The position numbers and the translations under genes were made by a program. From the NCBI GenBank assembly GCA_946406115.1, contig OX291560.1, positions 9,177,158-9,241,157 of the forward strand: 64,000 nt of DNA, written 5' to 3'. A model generated the notes under the pieces. The model had not been told where the DNA came from. It saw only the letters and a list, made by a program, of their open reading frames with translations, and did no database searches. Position 1 is the stretch's first letter, and every line of letters begins with the position of its first letter. Positions 30,960 through 42,835 of this stretch are shown one piece after another. This DNA comes from Apoda limacodes. Taxonomy: Eukaryota; Arthropoda; Insecta; Lepidoptera; Limacodidae.

Positions 30960-33475
30960 CCACTTCTGGCTGCTCTTACCAATACATGGTCTCCATTACA
31001 TTAATCGTCTGTCCTGCCTGACTGCTGTATTGTCTGCTTGCTTCTTTTTCTATATTTAATAGTATTAAAATTCCTTGGTTCAAAAGCATTTCAATTCAAT
31101 TTCAATAGGTAAATATTTTCTTAAAATGATTAAGCACTTACTTACAATTTCATCCTATTTAGAACCCTGTACTAATTAAAATTAAATTTTCTGCTCGTTT
31201 TGGCTCACTCTTTCAAGACTTTGCGCCTTGTTCTGTCTCATTATTTTAAAGGGATTAATAGGTTTTGGTTCATATTTTAAACCAGTTATATTTGTTTCAC
31301 GTTTTATAATGTGGCTACCTCTTGTGATTTTTTTTTGTAGATCTTTCATACCACAGTTTAAAGTATATTATTAGGATTTTGAACTGTTTGAAGTTTTATT
31401 ATTATCTTGTTGTTGACTTTAAACCTCCGTTGGTAAAATAACCATTGTATCCAAAAACTACTAAATTATTTAATGTAGGTATTATTGCATTCAAGCTAGG
31501 TTTTGCCAACGTATCCTTAAGCAGTATTAACGTTTAATCAACAAAATCTGTGCCATTAAATTTTGACCCAAGGTCCTAGTACAGAAATTGCACGCACTTT
31601 AATTTCTAGGAAAAATCAATTTCTTTGTGGTTTCCCTAGAAAAGCTCGGTCGCCCGTCTGGTTGTTACTTAAACGGCAAAAACTGAAAGTCAGACAATTC
31701 AATTAAAACAAAGTAAAAAATTGTTTATAACTCCTGCCTTGCTGGTATGAGTACTCGTATTTGCACTTTCGATACCATCACCAAAGTGACATAAAATTGT
31801 GCCAGCGACGTGGCGACTGAAATATACTCCACTGCTTGCTACAGTATAAAATAACAGAATACTTACATCGACTAGATATGTTACAAGTATTGTAACGTTT
31901 ACACCTTAATAAGTGTGATAAATTACTGGTGAGCTTTATTGAAATTGGTACAGGCAAATAATAAATGTGCAGGTAAATAATGCAGTTTATATGGTAAAGT
32001 AAATTTTACTTGTCGATGAAAGCTTATTTAAAAGCACTTGCTCGTAAAGAAGCCTTAGCTGCCCCGTTTTCAGCATCTTAATAAATAATTATTGACAATT
32101 ACCACACAAGCGCATTTTATTTTATAGATTTTTTTTTTTAATTTATAGTTTTTATTTTTAGAAAAATTAATCCAATGTGTTTGTCAAAAAGATTTCCAAC
32201 TTTCTAAAAGATTTTATCAATACTATAAGTATTTACTGTCACTGTGTACAAGTGTGTTGAAAACTGTCGTATGACACTCGTGAGCTCTGCAAACTCGTAT
32301 CATAATGTACTATTAACGCAGGCTTGATGGTGGGTAGTCAGCATAGACAAGTAAAATAAAAATAGAAAAAAATCCCCAACCAATGCTGTTTTTGAGAAGA
32401 TTCGTTGACTACCTTCAAAGTTCATGACGATTTTATGACCAAAATTTCTGTGGTTATTGAATTGACATCAGATCAAGGTTGTCATATTAGTTTAATGTCA
32501 TTGTTATAATTGAGTTGTGATTCAAATTTCCAGTCTATCAGATGACTTTAAGCGTTATAAATATCTATTGTATAGCTGAGATAACAAAAAAACCACATTG
32601 AAATCGGTTCTCCATTCTGGACGCTACGATACTTGAGATAGAAAAACACACAAAAACAGAGCTTTTAATTTATATATCCTTACGGTTTTTATCACTTTAG
32701 TCCTTCGTGACAGAGGGTGAGCCTAACAACACTGCTTCTGATAGCTGTTTATCTGGACTAAGGTAGCTTTATATATGTCCCATTTGTCGTAAATAACCAG
32801 CTTCATAGTAGTTATCGGTAAAATAAACGACCAGGGACAGAAAAATCCCCCTTTTTTCCATTTCTTGACAAACTAAAAAAACTAAATCAGTACTGAATAG
32901 GGGATAACACTATTAATTAGATAGTTTTACAGAATTTCGTAAAAGGTTTCTCTTATATCTTCGATGTATCAATTAGGCAGTATTTAGAGAAAGCTAGAGC
33001 TTTTGAAGACTTTTACAGAAATAAAAAAAAAATATGCCAAAAACAAACTATCATCTTTAATTTTCCAATTATTGCAATGTATCCTGCCTAAGTCCAATTA
33101 GGTAAAGGTATTTCAAGTAGGTACTTAGCCTGAGTTCTGTAATTTATAAGACTTTTCCACTAAAAATTTTTCAAGACATTTCCAGTAAAAAGAGTTCTGT
33201 GGTAATGACGACTTGTTAGTGGTGTACGGTAGCTCTAGTTATGGTTTGGAGTGGGTCACGTTTCTTAGACAAAGCCTACAGGGTTTATGTCTTAATTTAG
33301 AGACCACACCGACCAATGGCATCTGAGTTGCCCGTAACACTATTTGAAATGGGTTCAGTACCAGGAATATTGTTGGGTTTAAAAGTATTTTTTATGACAT
33401 CTAGGTCTATCTGTTCGTCAAATTACATGATTTTATTTAGAATAGCTGGTTTTTTAAACCAATTAAGTTAGTCCC
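30960..33475. other. AT-rich non-coding stretch
   Basis: No gene or confident repeat recognised in about 2.5 kb. Confidence 0.55.
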
Positions 33476-33479
33476 GATG

Positions 33480-33720
33480 TTCAGCGAAAACCGTAGCTTG
33501 CAACACCAGGGGCATTACTTGCATTGAAATCAAACCACTATTTTCTTAAAACTCTTGGCAGGTAGCTAGCTCATTTAACTACTCAAGTGTTTGCAAGAGG
33601 AGGTTTCTATGAAGCCGCAGTGTAATTGGCGTGACCATTAAGGTATTAAGGTGTGAGGATTAATTCCCTGGCAATGGCAAACTGTGCGATTTTAGAAAGT
33701 AGAGGCCAGCATAATTCCGA
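33480..33720 (-). mobile_element. LINE family A 3'-end fragment, minus, strongly decayed
   Basis: 'cttgcaacaccaggggcatt', 'aaaactcttggcagg' and 'gcaagaggaggtttctatga' are reverse complements of the family's terminal coding and 3' sequence. It lies a few hundred bases upstream of the full-length copy and in opposite orientation. Confidence 0.75.
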
Positions 33721-33989
33721 ACACTTTCTCAAAACTTAGCTCATTATAAAAGCGGTAGAACACACACTGGGAGGCAAACTCCTATCTCAGGGGGTTTAAG
33801 GGGTTTAAGGGTTCAGCTTGTGAGTTTGGGATAGTCAACAATTCTTTAAAATCGTCGTTGAACAGGGTCAAAAGGACTAAGCTGGTATCCAGATGCACCC
33901 GCCTAGAGATGGCAACAGTATTCCATGTGTGGACGGATTACAAAACTTAGCGGCCATAATAACACTAACATTGAGTAGTGTTGTGTTCC

Positions 33990-36900
33990 TGGCGGTGAGT
34001 AAGGTTGCCAGAGCTCTTTGAGGATTCGCTGCGCGGACAGCGGAGGACCGGCGGTGCTTGTTGCTGTCATACTCGGCGTAGACGCGGCGTGCTGGTTCGG
34101 CGGTCAGGGAGACCTGATGAAACGGCTGACCGCTGGCCGCCCGCAGGTTGAACGGGATCCCGAACCCAGGGATCACTTAATCTCCGCCCTGGCAGGCTGA
34201 TTCGCCAGCCTGTGTAAAGTATCTGAAGTGGTAGTCGTGCCGGAGAAGGAGACCGGAGTGGTCCCGGCTACTACAACAGAGGGGGATCAGGGGCCCTTCC
34301 GCCCGCCGTGCCAGCAACCGTATCATCTGTGGCGAGCTTCGGCAGTCTTAGAACCGCACCCTTTGTCCTCTATGCTGTCTGTGCAGTGAATCCTCATCCT
34401 TAGTCTTAGTAACTTTTTTTTATATATATTATGGCCAGAAGACAGAAAAAGAAAAGAGTTTGCACAGCGGCTACTCCATCCACATATAATGTGGATTTTT
34501 GCAACATCAGGGGTATTCACGCAAATCTTAACGCAGTCCACCACCATCTCGAAACTGCGCAGCCGACCATTCTTTTTCTAACGGAGACGCAGATATCCTG
34601 CCCGGCCGACACATCATACCTTCATTATCCCGGCTACAAACTCGAACACAATTTTATGAGTCGTGCCGGTGTATGTATGTTCGTCCGGGAGGATATCTGC
34701 TGTCGCCGCCTTCATAGCCTTGAAGACAGGGACCTGTCGATGTTGTGGGTGCGCGTAGATTACGGCGGCCACACTCGTATCTATGCGTGCCTATACAGGT
34801 CTCATAGCGGTGACACGGACGTAACTCGACTCTTCACGCACCTGAGTTTGACGACTGACAAAGTTCTAGAGCAATATCCCACAGCAGAACTAGTTATTTT
34901 GGGAGACTTTAACGCCCACCATCGCGAGTGGCTCAGTTCTCGAACCAATAACTATGCTGGGATATCTGCTCATGAATTTGCTCTGACCTATGGATTCTCT
35001 CAGCTGGTACTTTCTCCAACGAGAATACCAGATATAGAGGAACATACGAGCTCCTTACTGGACCTTCTGCTGACTACTCGTCCGGACGGGTATTCCGTCT
35101 CAGTGGATGCGCCTCTTGGCTCCTCGGACCACTGTCTCGTTCGGACTCAAGTGTCATGCACACAACCTGATCCTTCTGGGCCAACTAACTGGCGTCGTGT
35201 GTGGCACTATAAGTCGGCAGACTGGGATGGATTGCGTGAATTTTACGCATCGTACCCGTGGAGGCAGATCTGCTTTAACTCAGAAGATCCTGACGTCTGC
35301 GCAGCCGCAGTCACTGAGACAATCCTTGCTGGTATGGAATGCTATATTCCTAACCCGCGAGTAGCTGCCGGCGTCAAAAAACGACCGTGGTTTAATAGGT
35401 CTTGCAGAAAAGCTAAAATTCTTAAGCAAAATGCATATGAGGCTTGGACCACGGCTCGTTTTAATAAGGATCCGAATATTTCTGAGATAAAACGCAAATT
35501 AAATGCTGCCTCGAGGTTCAGTAAGAAAGCAACTGCCAGAGCAAAATTCCAATTCATCGGCAAAATAGGTGGGCGACTTGCGAGCTATCCTTCTGGGAGT
35601 CGTGCTTTCTGGTCGCTTGCCAAAGCTGCCGAAGGGAACTTCTGCCAGTCGTCGTTACCACCACTGCGAAAGACCGATGGTGACTTGGCCCATAGTGCTA
35701 AAGAGAAAGCCGATCTACTGGGCAGTCTCTTTGCCTCGAACTCGAATATGAACGATGAAGGCGCTGTATCACCTACTATACCGTGGTGCGGTAAGTCCAT
35801 GCCGAAAATCTCCATATCGCAGCGGGAGGTCAGGCGGGCGTTGCTTTCTCTAGACGTTCATAAGTCGAGTGGGCCAGACGGTATACCAGCAGTGGTGCTT
35901 AAGCAGTGTGCTCCTGAGTTATGTCCTGTACTCACGCGCCTCTTCGCGCTTTCCTACCACACTAGGCAATTTCCGTCTACATGGAAGACTGCGAATGTGC
36001 ACCCGGTGCCCAAAAAGGGCGATAGATCAGATCCATCGAATTACAGGCCTATCGCTATTACCTCTCTCCTCTCTAAGGTGATGGAGCGTGTGATCAACAC
36101 ACAGCTTCTAAGATACCTAGAAGTACACGATCTGGTCAGTGACCGTCAATATGGCTTTCGCCACGGTCGCTCGACTGGTGACCTTCTAGTGTATCTCACA
36201 CACCGATGGGCACTAGCCATTGAGAGTCAGGGGGAGGCATTGGCATGTAGCCTGGACATAGCGAAGGCGTTCGATCGGGTCTGGCACCGCGGTCTTCTAT
36301 CGAAGTTGCCATCTTACGGAGTGCCCGAGGGTTTGTGCAAATGGGTGGCTAGATTTTTGTCCGGCAGACGCATACAAACCGTAGTTGACGGTAGTTGCTC
36401 TGATAGCATGGACATTAATGCTGGTGTCCCGCAAGGCTCTGTGCTGTCTCCTACGCTGTTTCTACTGCATATCAATGACATGTTGGACATCAACAACATA
36501 CATTGCTATGCAGATGACAGTACTGGAGACGCTTTTTACACGGGTCGTGCAAACATCCCTCGTTCCGTTGTGGAGGAAAACCGCGGAGAACTTGTGTCTC
36601 AAATCGAGACCACACTGTCCCAGGTTTCTGACTGGGGACGGGTAAACTTGGTCCGATTCAACCCTACAAAGACACAAGTGTGCGCGTTCACCGCTAAGAA
36701 AACTCCATTCACTGTGGTCCCACAATTCCAGAACACTCCCCTCTCCATCTCCAAGAGCATTGGGATCCTTGGTGTCGACATCTCCAGCGATGTTCAGTTC
36801 CGAGATTATTTACAAGATAAGGTAAAGCTGGCGTCCCAAAAACTTGGTGTACTCAACAGAGCGAAGCAGTACTTCACGTCGGGGCAAAGGTTGTTACTTT

Positions 36901-37470
36901 ACAAGTCGCAAGTTCGGCCCCATATGGAGTACTGCTGCCATCTCTGGGCAGGTGCACCCGGATACCAGCTTGGCCCTTTTGACTCGGTTCAACGACGGGC
37001 TGTGAGAATTGTCGACGATTCCAAACTCACTTGCGGTATCGAGCCCTTAAGTCTGAGGAGAGACTTTGCCTCACTGTGTGTGTTCTACCGCTTGTACAAT
37101 GGGTTGTGTTCTGAGGAATTGTTCGAAATGATGCCCACGGCTACTTTCTACCATCGCACCGCTCGCCATCGGCAGGGAATTCATTCTCACACTTTAGAAC
37201 CTAAATGGTCGCGTACAGTGCGGTTTCAGAGAAACTTCCTCCCGCGAACGCTGAAGTTGTGGAATGAGCTCCCTGCCAAGGTTTTCTGCAAGGACTACAG
37301 TATGGAGTTCTTCAAGAAAGAAGTTATTAGATTTCTGAAGGGTCGGCAACGCGCAAGTGATACCCCTGGTGTTGCAAGCGTCCATAGGCTACGGTGACCG
37401 CTTACCATCAGGCGGGCCGTAAGCTTGTTTGCCACCTTAGTAGTACAAAAAAAAAAAAAAAAAAAAAAAA
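33990..37470 (+). mobile_element. LINE family A, (near-)full-length copy
   Basis: A GC-richer leader (about 33990-34430, low in long ORFs) precedes the 988-codon ORF, followed by a short 3' UTR with 'accatcaggcgggccgtaag' and 'tttgccacc' and a poly-A tract of about 24 bases ending near 37470. The leader boundary is set by the change in composition and is approximate. No separate gag-like ORF1 is seen. I found no clear target-site duplication by eye. The 3' block is the same as in at least seven other fragments in the window, so this is the best-preserved member of the family here. Confidence 0.9.
34431..37397 (+). CDS. LINE endonuclease-reverse transcriptase (CR1/Jockey-group non-LTR retrotransposon)
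   Basis: This 988-residue protein has the domains for target-primed retrotransposition. An apurinic-type endonuclease spans about residues 20-240, with the catalytic TE (Glu52), GDFN (158-161) and SDH (232-234). A linker follows at about 240-470. The reverse transcriptase spans about 470-750: NYRPIAITSLLSKVMERVI, SLDIAKAFD (607-615), GVPQGSVLSP (665-674) and the YADD active site (693-696). The rest is a thumb/C-terminal region. The basic N-terminus MARRQKKKRV follows a T/A-rich stretch at 34410-34430, and the ATG at 34431 is the first in frame. There are no stops or frameshifts, so it may be competent or only recently silenced. Clade within the CR1/Jockey group is not settled without a tree. 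Confidence 0.95.
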   Translation: MARRQKKKRVCTAATPSTYNVDFCNIRGIHANLNAVHHHLETAQPTILFLTETQISCPADTSYLHYPGYKLEHNFMSRAGVCMFVREDICCRRLHSLEDRDLSMLWVRVDYGGHTRIYACLYRSHSGDTDVTRLFTHLSLTTDKVLEQYPTAELVILGDFNAHHREWLSSRTNNYAGISAHEFALTYGFSQLVLSPTRIPDIEEHTSSLLDLLLTTRPDGYSVSVDAPLGSSDHCLVRTQVSCTQPDPSGPTNWRRVWHYKSADWDGLREFYASYPWRQICFNSEDPDVCAAAVTETILAGMECYIPNPRVAAGVKKRPWFNRSCRKAKILKQNAYEAWTTARFNKDPNISEIKRKLNAASRFSKKATARAKFQFIGKIGGRLASYPSGSRAFWSLAKAAEGNFCQSSLPPLRKTDGDLAHSAKEKADLLGSLFASNSNMNDEGAVSPTIPWCGKSMPKISISQREVRRALLSLDVHKSSGPDGIPAVVLKQCAPELCPVLTRLFALSYHTRQFPSTWKTANVHPVPKKGDRSDPSNYRPIAITSLLSKVMERVINTQLLRYLEVHDLVSDRQYGFRHGRSTGDLLVYLTHRWALAIESQGEALACSLDIAKAFDRVWHRGLLSKLPSYGVPEGLCKWVARFLSGRRIQTVVDGSCSDSMDINAGVPQGSVLSPTLFLLHINDMLDINNIHCYADDSTGDAFYTGRANIPRSVVEENRGELVSQIETTLSQVSDWGRVNLVRFNPTKTQVCAFTAKKTPFTVVPQFQNTPLSISKSIGILGVDISSDVQFRDYLQDKVKLASQKLGVLNRAKQYFTSGQRLLLYKSQVRPHMEYCCHLWAGAPGYQLGPFDSVQRRAVRIVDDSKLTCGIEPLSLRRDFASLCVFYRLYNGLCSEELFEMMPTATFYHRTARHRQGIHSHTLEPKWSRTVRFQRNFLPRTLKLWNELPAKVFCKDYSMEFFKKEVIRFLKGRQRASDTPGVASVHRLR

Positions 37471-37623
37471 CTACCTATTGGCTGACTGTTAAGCATCTAA
37501 TAAAAACATCAAAACATGTTTTGACACGAAATAACAACTTTTAAAATCTGTACCAACTTTTTTCGTGAATGACACAGTAAATTACGAATGATTTGTATGA
37601 GAATGTATACAATTTTTTTTTTT

Positions 37624-37750
37624 GACTAACTACTGCTTCACCGGGCTTTTGGGGTGAGGCTCTGAAGAAGTTTCATCCCATATAGCGCCCAACGCTCAAG
37701 GGCTCCCAGCTGGGGGAGCTTCAGCTTGGGATATCGCTCTTGGGAATGTA
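37624..37750 (+). repeat. GC-richer repeat family E, short copy
   Basis: 'actgcttcaccgggcttttg', 'gtgaggctctgaagaag', 'caacgctcaagggctccc' and an imperfect hairpin follow. The block recurs at 43838-43955. Confidence 0.8.
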
Positions 37751-37759
37751 AACTAAGCA

Positions 37760-38795
37760 GCTTACAGTGCTAATGTTACTTAATTTAAGAAACGCATTCA
37801 ATACAGTCGATTTTGTTGTGATCGCGTTCCCTTAACATTTTTCCAACGGTGGTTGAATAGTTTCATAGCTACTAAGTAGGCAACAAATAAAAATTTAAAA
37901 CATTTTCTGAAACTGATGCCATAATATATCTTCTGGCGTCCCGCAAGGTGTCATTAAGTCTCCACTTTTTAACCCTGACGAAAACACAGAGGTGATATAA
38001 GTATAACATGTGTATCTTGTATCTGTCTCCAGTATCGTAGCGCCCAAACGGATGTACCGATTTTGATAAGTTTTTTTGTTTAATAGCTGACTCGATCAAA
38101 ATTGTTCTTAGCTATGATTCAAAAATGAAATGAAATAATTGAAACCTGGTAAAGGCGGCCAGTTTTAGCAGAAAAGTTAACTAAAGCTCTCAGATGTGTT
38201 GCGGAAACAATACAAAGCTTTCTAAATAAAGCTTACGACTAGTTTTAGGTAGAACATTTTTTAAATAGGCTTTTTACGAAAAATAAATACGTTATATCTG
38301 ATGGCGCCACCAATTAACTACGCTTTAGACAAAAACTTTGTTAATTTTTATTTCAGTTACTAGCAGTAAAATTAAGTGATTTATTTTAGGTAGACAGTTT
38401 CGTTTCTCAGTTGGGTTGTCTGCACATCTGCCACTTTTGTCAAACAAGTAATGTAGAAAAATTGTAGTACGTACATACTTAGTTGTATGACATGCATGAA
38501 TAATGTCAGGCTTGATAGCCCATATAATATACTTTGCAAGTAAATTGTACTGGATTTAGCTTCTAGAAATTATAATAGTCTATTAAATTAGCTCAAACAC
38601 GTGGCCAAACGCGACACGCCTGTGCCTAAGGTGCTAAATCTAAACTTTACACAATACTCAGTCTAGATACACATATATTTAAAAGATACATACATTCTAA
38701 TAGATTTCTTTTACATATGGACGATTAAGCAATTTTGTATTTGTGATTGTATGAGGCCGTTAGAGTGAGAGTAGAGGAGTTTATCCGCGCACCAT
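37760..38795. other. Non-coding stretch, nothing recognised
   Basis: AT-rich DNA without a convincing ORF or repeat; the minus-strand frame at 37872-38099 has no recognisable content. Confidence 0.5.
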
Positions 38796-38800
38796 CTGAT

Positions 38801-38860
38801 TTTTTAATCGGCCGATAGTTTAGCTTTTCGACAGAGTATAAATTATCGGCCGATTAAAAA
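38801..38860. repeat. Perfect 17-bp inverted repeat with 26-bp loop
   Basis: 'tttttaatcggccgata' (38801-38817) is exactly inverted at 38844-38860. The GC core 'atcggccgat' is itself palindromic. It could be a tiny MITE remnant. Confidence 0.8.
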
Positions 38861-38869
38861 CCGTTTCTT

Positions 38870-40637
38870 GTTACTGTTATTTATTTAGAGGTTTATATAG
38901 CTACAGTTTGGTACACGTTTTGACATTTATACTCGCTACAAACATCTATTCTTATATAATAAAGCAAAATAGTTTGATTTTTTGTTTGAACGCACTTGTC
39001 TCTGAAACTAACAGAGTGATTTAAAAGATTTTATTTGCTTTTTATAGCCTAATTGTCAAGGATGATTTTAAGCTATTTATCGTAGTCTTAGGAACAGAGG
39101 AGAAAAAAATAATCGGAAATAACATTAAGTGAAAATGAAGTAATAGTGCGGGCGAGCAATGAGTGCGGGGAGTCAACGTCTGCCAGCTTAGCTAGTAGGA
39201 TATATTTAAAAAAGAACTAAGGATGCCTCTTTATTTATGAAAAGAAGAGAAGAAAACAAATGTTTTGCTCGAACTGGAAAATACTTTGGAATTGTAAGCA
39301 CAAAGCTTATCTATAACACAATTTTCTTTGAACAATAAATAACATTATTAATTAAACCAGGTGTAGAACTTAATTAACAATAATAGTGTTGTACGCGTTG
39401 CAGAACATTGTCGAAACTGTTAGTGCAGATAAATCGACATGTCTCACGCCTTATCGACATCTGTGCGGTGACTAATCAGAGATTAGTAACAGACAAAATC
39501 GGTAGATATGTGTAAGGTTTAACCTGTGTTTTATCTAGTAATTTAAATATGGTTTAGCTGTCTATTGAATTTAAATTGAATGTTATTTTTATTATCTTAA
39601 CATATGCAATCCCATCGGCCATCGAATTACTCATCTCTATTAACAATAATGGATACTACTCCATTGTTCATTTTGACGCCAAAATTCCAGTTTTTATAAA
39701 ATTCACCAATTTCGCTTGTTTATTTTTTTATATTATGGTAGCAAGATTTAACGACTAATTTTATAAGCTTTTGCAATAGAATTGAGACTAATAAAAGCAA
39801 GTAACGGCGAGCAACATGAAATTTCCCATCATAGCTCCTACCATTGAAGATTGTAGGTACATGACGTAGCAATGACTGATTTAAATGTGCATTGCTTCTT
39901 TATATCTTTAGATGTTATCTACATTTAGGGTTAAGCAGGCTATGTTGATCATAACCCGCAAAATTTTCGGTTTTTTTCAGACACCTGTATTTATCGCAAT
40001 CAATAATTAGCAATCGACTCACACATCGTCAATTCACCTCTCGAACATCTATGTTCCTGACTGAGGGACACACACCGATAGTCCGTTGAGCGTCTGTGTT
40101 CCTAACTGAGAGACATGTGAAAGTGTACGCGTAGTGTTGGCCTTCAAATTGTATAAAATCGGTCACTCGCCGCCGCTTGACCAATTGAATAGGAAAATAG
40201 TAATCTTTCATTGGATAACCCTTCCAATATAAAACAAGAAGATTTTTAGAATTCTGTATTACGTATGAAACCGCGTGGTTCCCGCAAAGCTACTGAACGC
40301 TCACCTTGGGCTCCACAGAAATAAAACGGCGCGAGAACTGCATAATACTATTTTCTTGTGGTTAAATAGCGTTTACCGCGCGATTATCGCCATGTCTGAA
40401 CGCAGCTTTAGTCTTGGGTTTGTGTGTAAATATTACTAGTGGTAAAAAATACGTTTAACAATTGGCAAACTATTTGCAGATTCTTCTCATATTCTTATTA
40501 TTTCTATCTAAGGTACTTATTGAGAAGGAATCGGTTGCTATACGAATATCATCCCTTTCTAGGTAACTGTGTCTAAATACTTTTAGAGGCCTATAAAAAC
40601 GTCCCTTGTACATTTTAAAGCATAATTTTTTACTTAC
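38870..40637. other. AT-rich non-coding stretch
   Basis: No gene recognised. 'tatgttcctgactgagggac' and 'tgtgttcctaactgagagac' near 40050-40110 form a short imperfect direct repeat. Confidence 0.5.
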
Positions 40638-40700
40638 CCGAACTTGACTTTTATCGAAATATTTGGGCTTAACAAACTTATTTGGATACGCAGTGGACAT
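40638..40700 (-). CDS. Candidate first coding exon, minus strand
   Basis: ATG (40700-40698) in the context aaaataATGTCC opens 21 codons starting MSTAYPNKFVKPKYFDKS and ends in cgg|gtaagt, a strong splice donor, in phase 0. Composition is Lys/Tyr/Pro-rich and protein-like. The same frame runs through the donor as part of a 121-codon open frame (40470-40835), but residues beyond the donor are not protein-like. No downstream exon was identified and I do not recognise the protein. Confidence 0.25.
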
Positions 40701-41303
40701 TATTTTTGAGGGGTCATGGGGACTGGTAACGCAGTGGTAATATGAGTACCAAATGAGACTTTTTTGTGATAAAACCCTAGAAGGGTGGGGAAATTCATGA
40801 TAAACTTTGAGGCCCAGTTGAGAACTAACGTACAACTACTAGGAAAATATTTCGAGACATCTACAAGTTTGTTAAAGTGTTCATAAATTTTCATCTCTGT
40901 TTAGGCACTATAAAATATTTTGGTTTGCCTACCAAAAAAATGTAGAGCCTATTTTGTAGATTTGTATAACATGATAAATAACAGCTCAACTTACATTAAA
41001 TATACACCAAGTAACCCAATTACAACTACTCTCACAATAAGCCCGTGGTCACAAACAAGTACATTAATTATCCGCCAGAGCGCAGCACTAAACCAAAATG
41101 TCCGACGCCTCGACACACCGCGCCCTGTGCCCTGCCAGAGCTATGGCAACTGACGACTGTAAATTCACGACAAATAACTTTTTCTATACAATGTGGATAT
41201 AAACCAAGCATTGAATAAGATGTTGTGACAGAGTTAATTTTATAGTGTTCTGTCCTTACACGTCTTTTGTTTTAAAAAGTTTGTCGATTCTATTTATAAT
41301 AGA

Positions 41304-41616
41304 CTAGCTTTTGCCAGCGGCTCCGCCTGCCCAAAATTTAGTTATCGGCGTGGGATTCTTACGTTAGGCTACTGAATATACTAATGAAGTTTGCTATACC
41401 AAGCTATTGCTGTAGCTATAGCTGGTTTAAGCTTGGTCATAGTTATTGCCGTGGGATCTTTTGAATTTTGCAGCCTTTTCCGGGACTCAACCTATTTCCA
41501 TACCAAATTTTATCTCAATCGATTCAACGGTTTAAGCATGAAGAGGTAACAGATAAACAGACATACCTACAGACGGATATACATAGTTACTTTCGCATTT
41601 ATAATATTAGTATGGA
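41304..41616 (-). repeat. Interspersed repeat family B, minus copy
   Basis: In reverse it shows the full layout: 'actaatattataaatgcgaa', 'gtctgtttatctgttacctc', 'aaatttggtatggaaatagg', and at the other end 'gggcaggcggagccgctggc' leading to 'aaagctagt'. Confidence 0.85.
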
Positions 41617-42294
41617 TTTAGGCGCTGGCAAAACGAATTCAAGTTGTCTGTTTAAACAATAAGTCGATAGTATGCACCTTTACATGTCAAACTTTTTTAT
41701 TGTAAATATGTTTTCAGTGCATAAGAGAACAGTGTGTACTAAAGACAAGTAGATCGCATTCAAAGTTTGGTTTAACTTGCGTGTTCTATCGGATTACGTA
41801 TTTGCAGTAAACTGTCACAGTAGTAAGGCCCTCGAAAATTGTTTGCAGTATGTATTTTATTTATCAGGAGTCATTAAATTGGAAATGCCTCAGCACTAAA
41901 CCAAATTAGGTGGTCAAGAGCTAATTGACGAGCCATTAGGTAGAATATTTGCCAGAACCGAATTGCACTCATTGCACTTGGATCAGGATTTAATAAGGTA
42001 TTTAAAATAAATGTGAGATTTATTTGTCAATTTTACAAATAAGCAATACGAGGCAACAGTATGCACAAGTACACAAGTAATCAAATAAATGTACATAACG
42101 AGGAAACAGTATGCACAAGAGGCAGTAATGTAGTGAAAGTGGAAAATTAAAAATATTTACATTTAAAGAATTAAAGCATCTTAAAATTTGCTTTGTTTAA
42201 GTTGATTGTTCATTATTTACTAGATTGTTAAAAAATAACAAAAAAAATTATTAAAAATTTAGTCTAACCATTTTTTTATGTAAACGTTATGGTC

Positions 42295-42450
42295 GTTATT
42301 CACAAAAATCAATATAAAAATATTTTAATAAAAATATTTAATAAAAATATTTAATATAAACTATATAAAATATTTAATAATAATTATAATTAATAATAAA
42401 AATAATAATAATTAATATTAAAATATTTTAATTTAATTTTTACAATTTTT
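42295..42450. repeat. Low-complexity AAT/ATTT tract
   Basis: Repeats of aaaatattta and aataat give an almost pure A/T run. Confidence 0.85.
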
Positions 42451-42544
42451 TTTTTAAATAGAGTAAACAATAAAAAGGAGTGGTAAAAAAGGAAATTTTA
42501 TAATACTTGAAATTACCCTCAAACTTGATTTTTGTGGTTTTATG

Positions 42545-42835
42545 ATGTATAGTCCGTACTAATAATATTGATGCGAAAGTAACTCTATCTGTCTGTTACC
42601 TCTTTACCCACCTTTACACTTATACCGCATAATCGATTTAGATGAAATTCGGTATGTAGATAGTTAAAGTCCCGGGAAATTATATAGGATAGTTTTTATC
42701 CCGAAAAAACAACAATTACTGAGCTTTAAACGATCCTAGCTGTAGCTATAGCTTGCTTTAGCAAACTTCATTAGTCTAGTTAAGGAATTGACGTATAAAT
42801 TCGTCGATAACCGAATTAAGGGCGGCAAATTTTAC
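42545..42835 (+). repeat. Interspersed repeat family B, plus copy
   Basis: 'actaataatattgatgcgaa', 'gtaactctatctgtctgtta', 'gatttagatgaaattcgg', 'gctgtagctatagcttgctt' and 'cgaattaagggcggc' occur in family order. Confidence 0.82.

Noticed and set aside
35107..37385. Several 60-87-codon frames on both strands inside the LINE ORF
   Set aside because: They are shadows of the GC-richer 988-codon ORF; none has a domain of its own.
40470..40835. 121-codon minus-strand ORF as a single gene
   Set aside because: Only the central 21 codons with the splice donor look protein-like; the rest is AT-rich translation.
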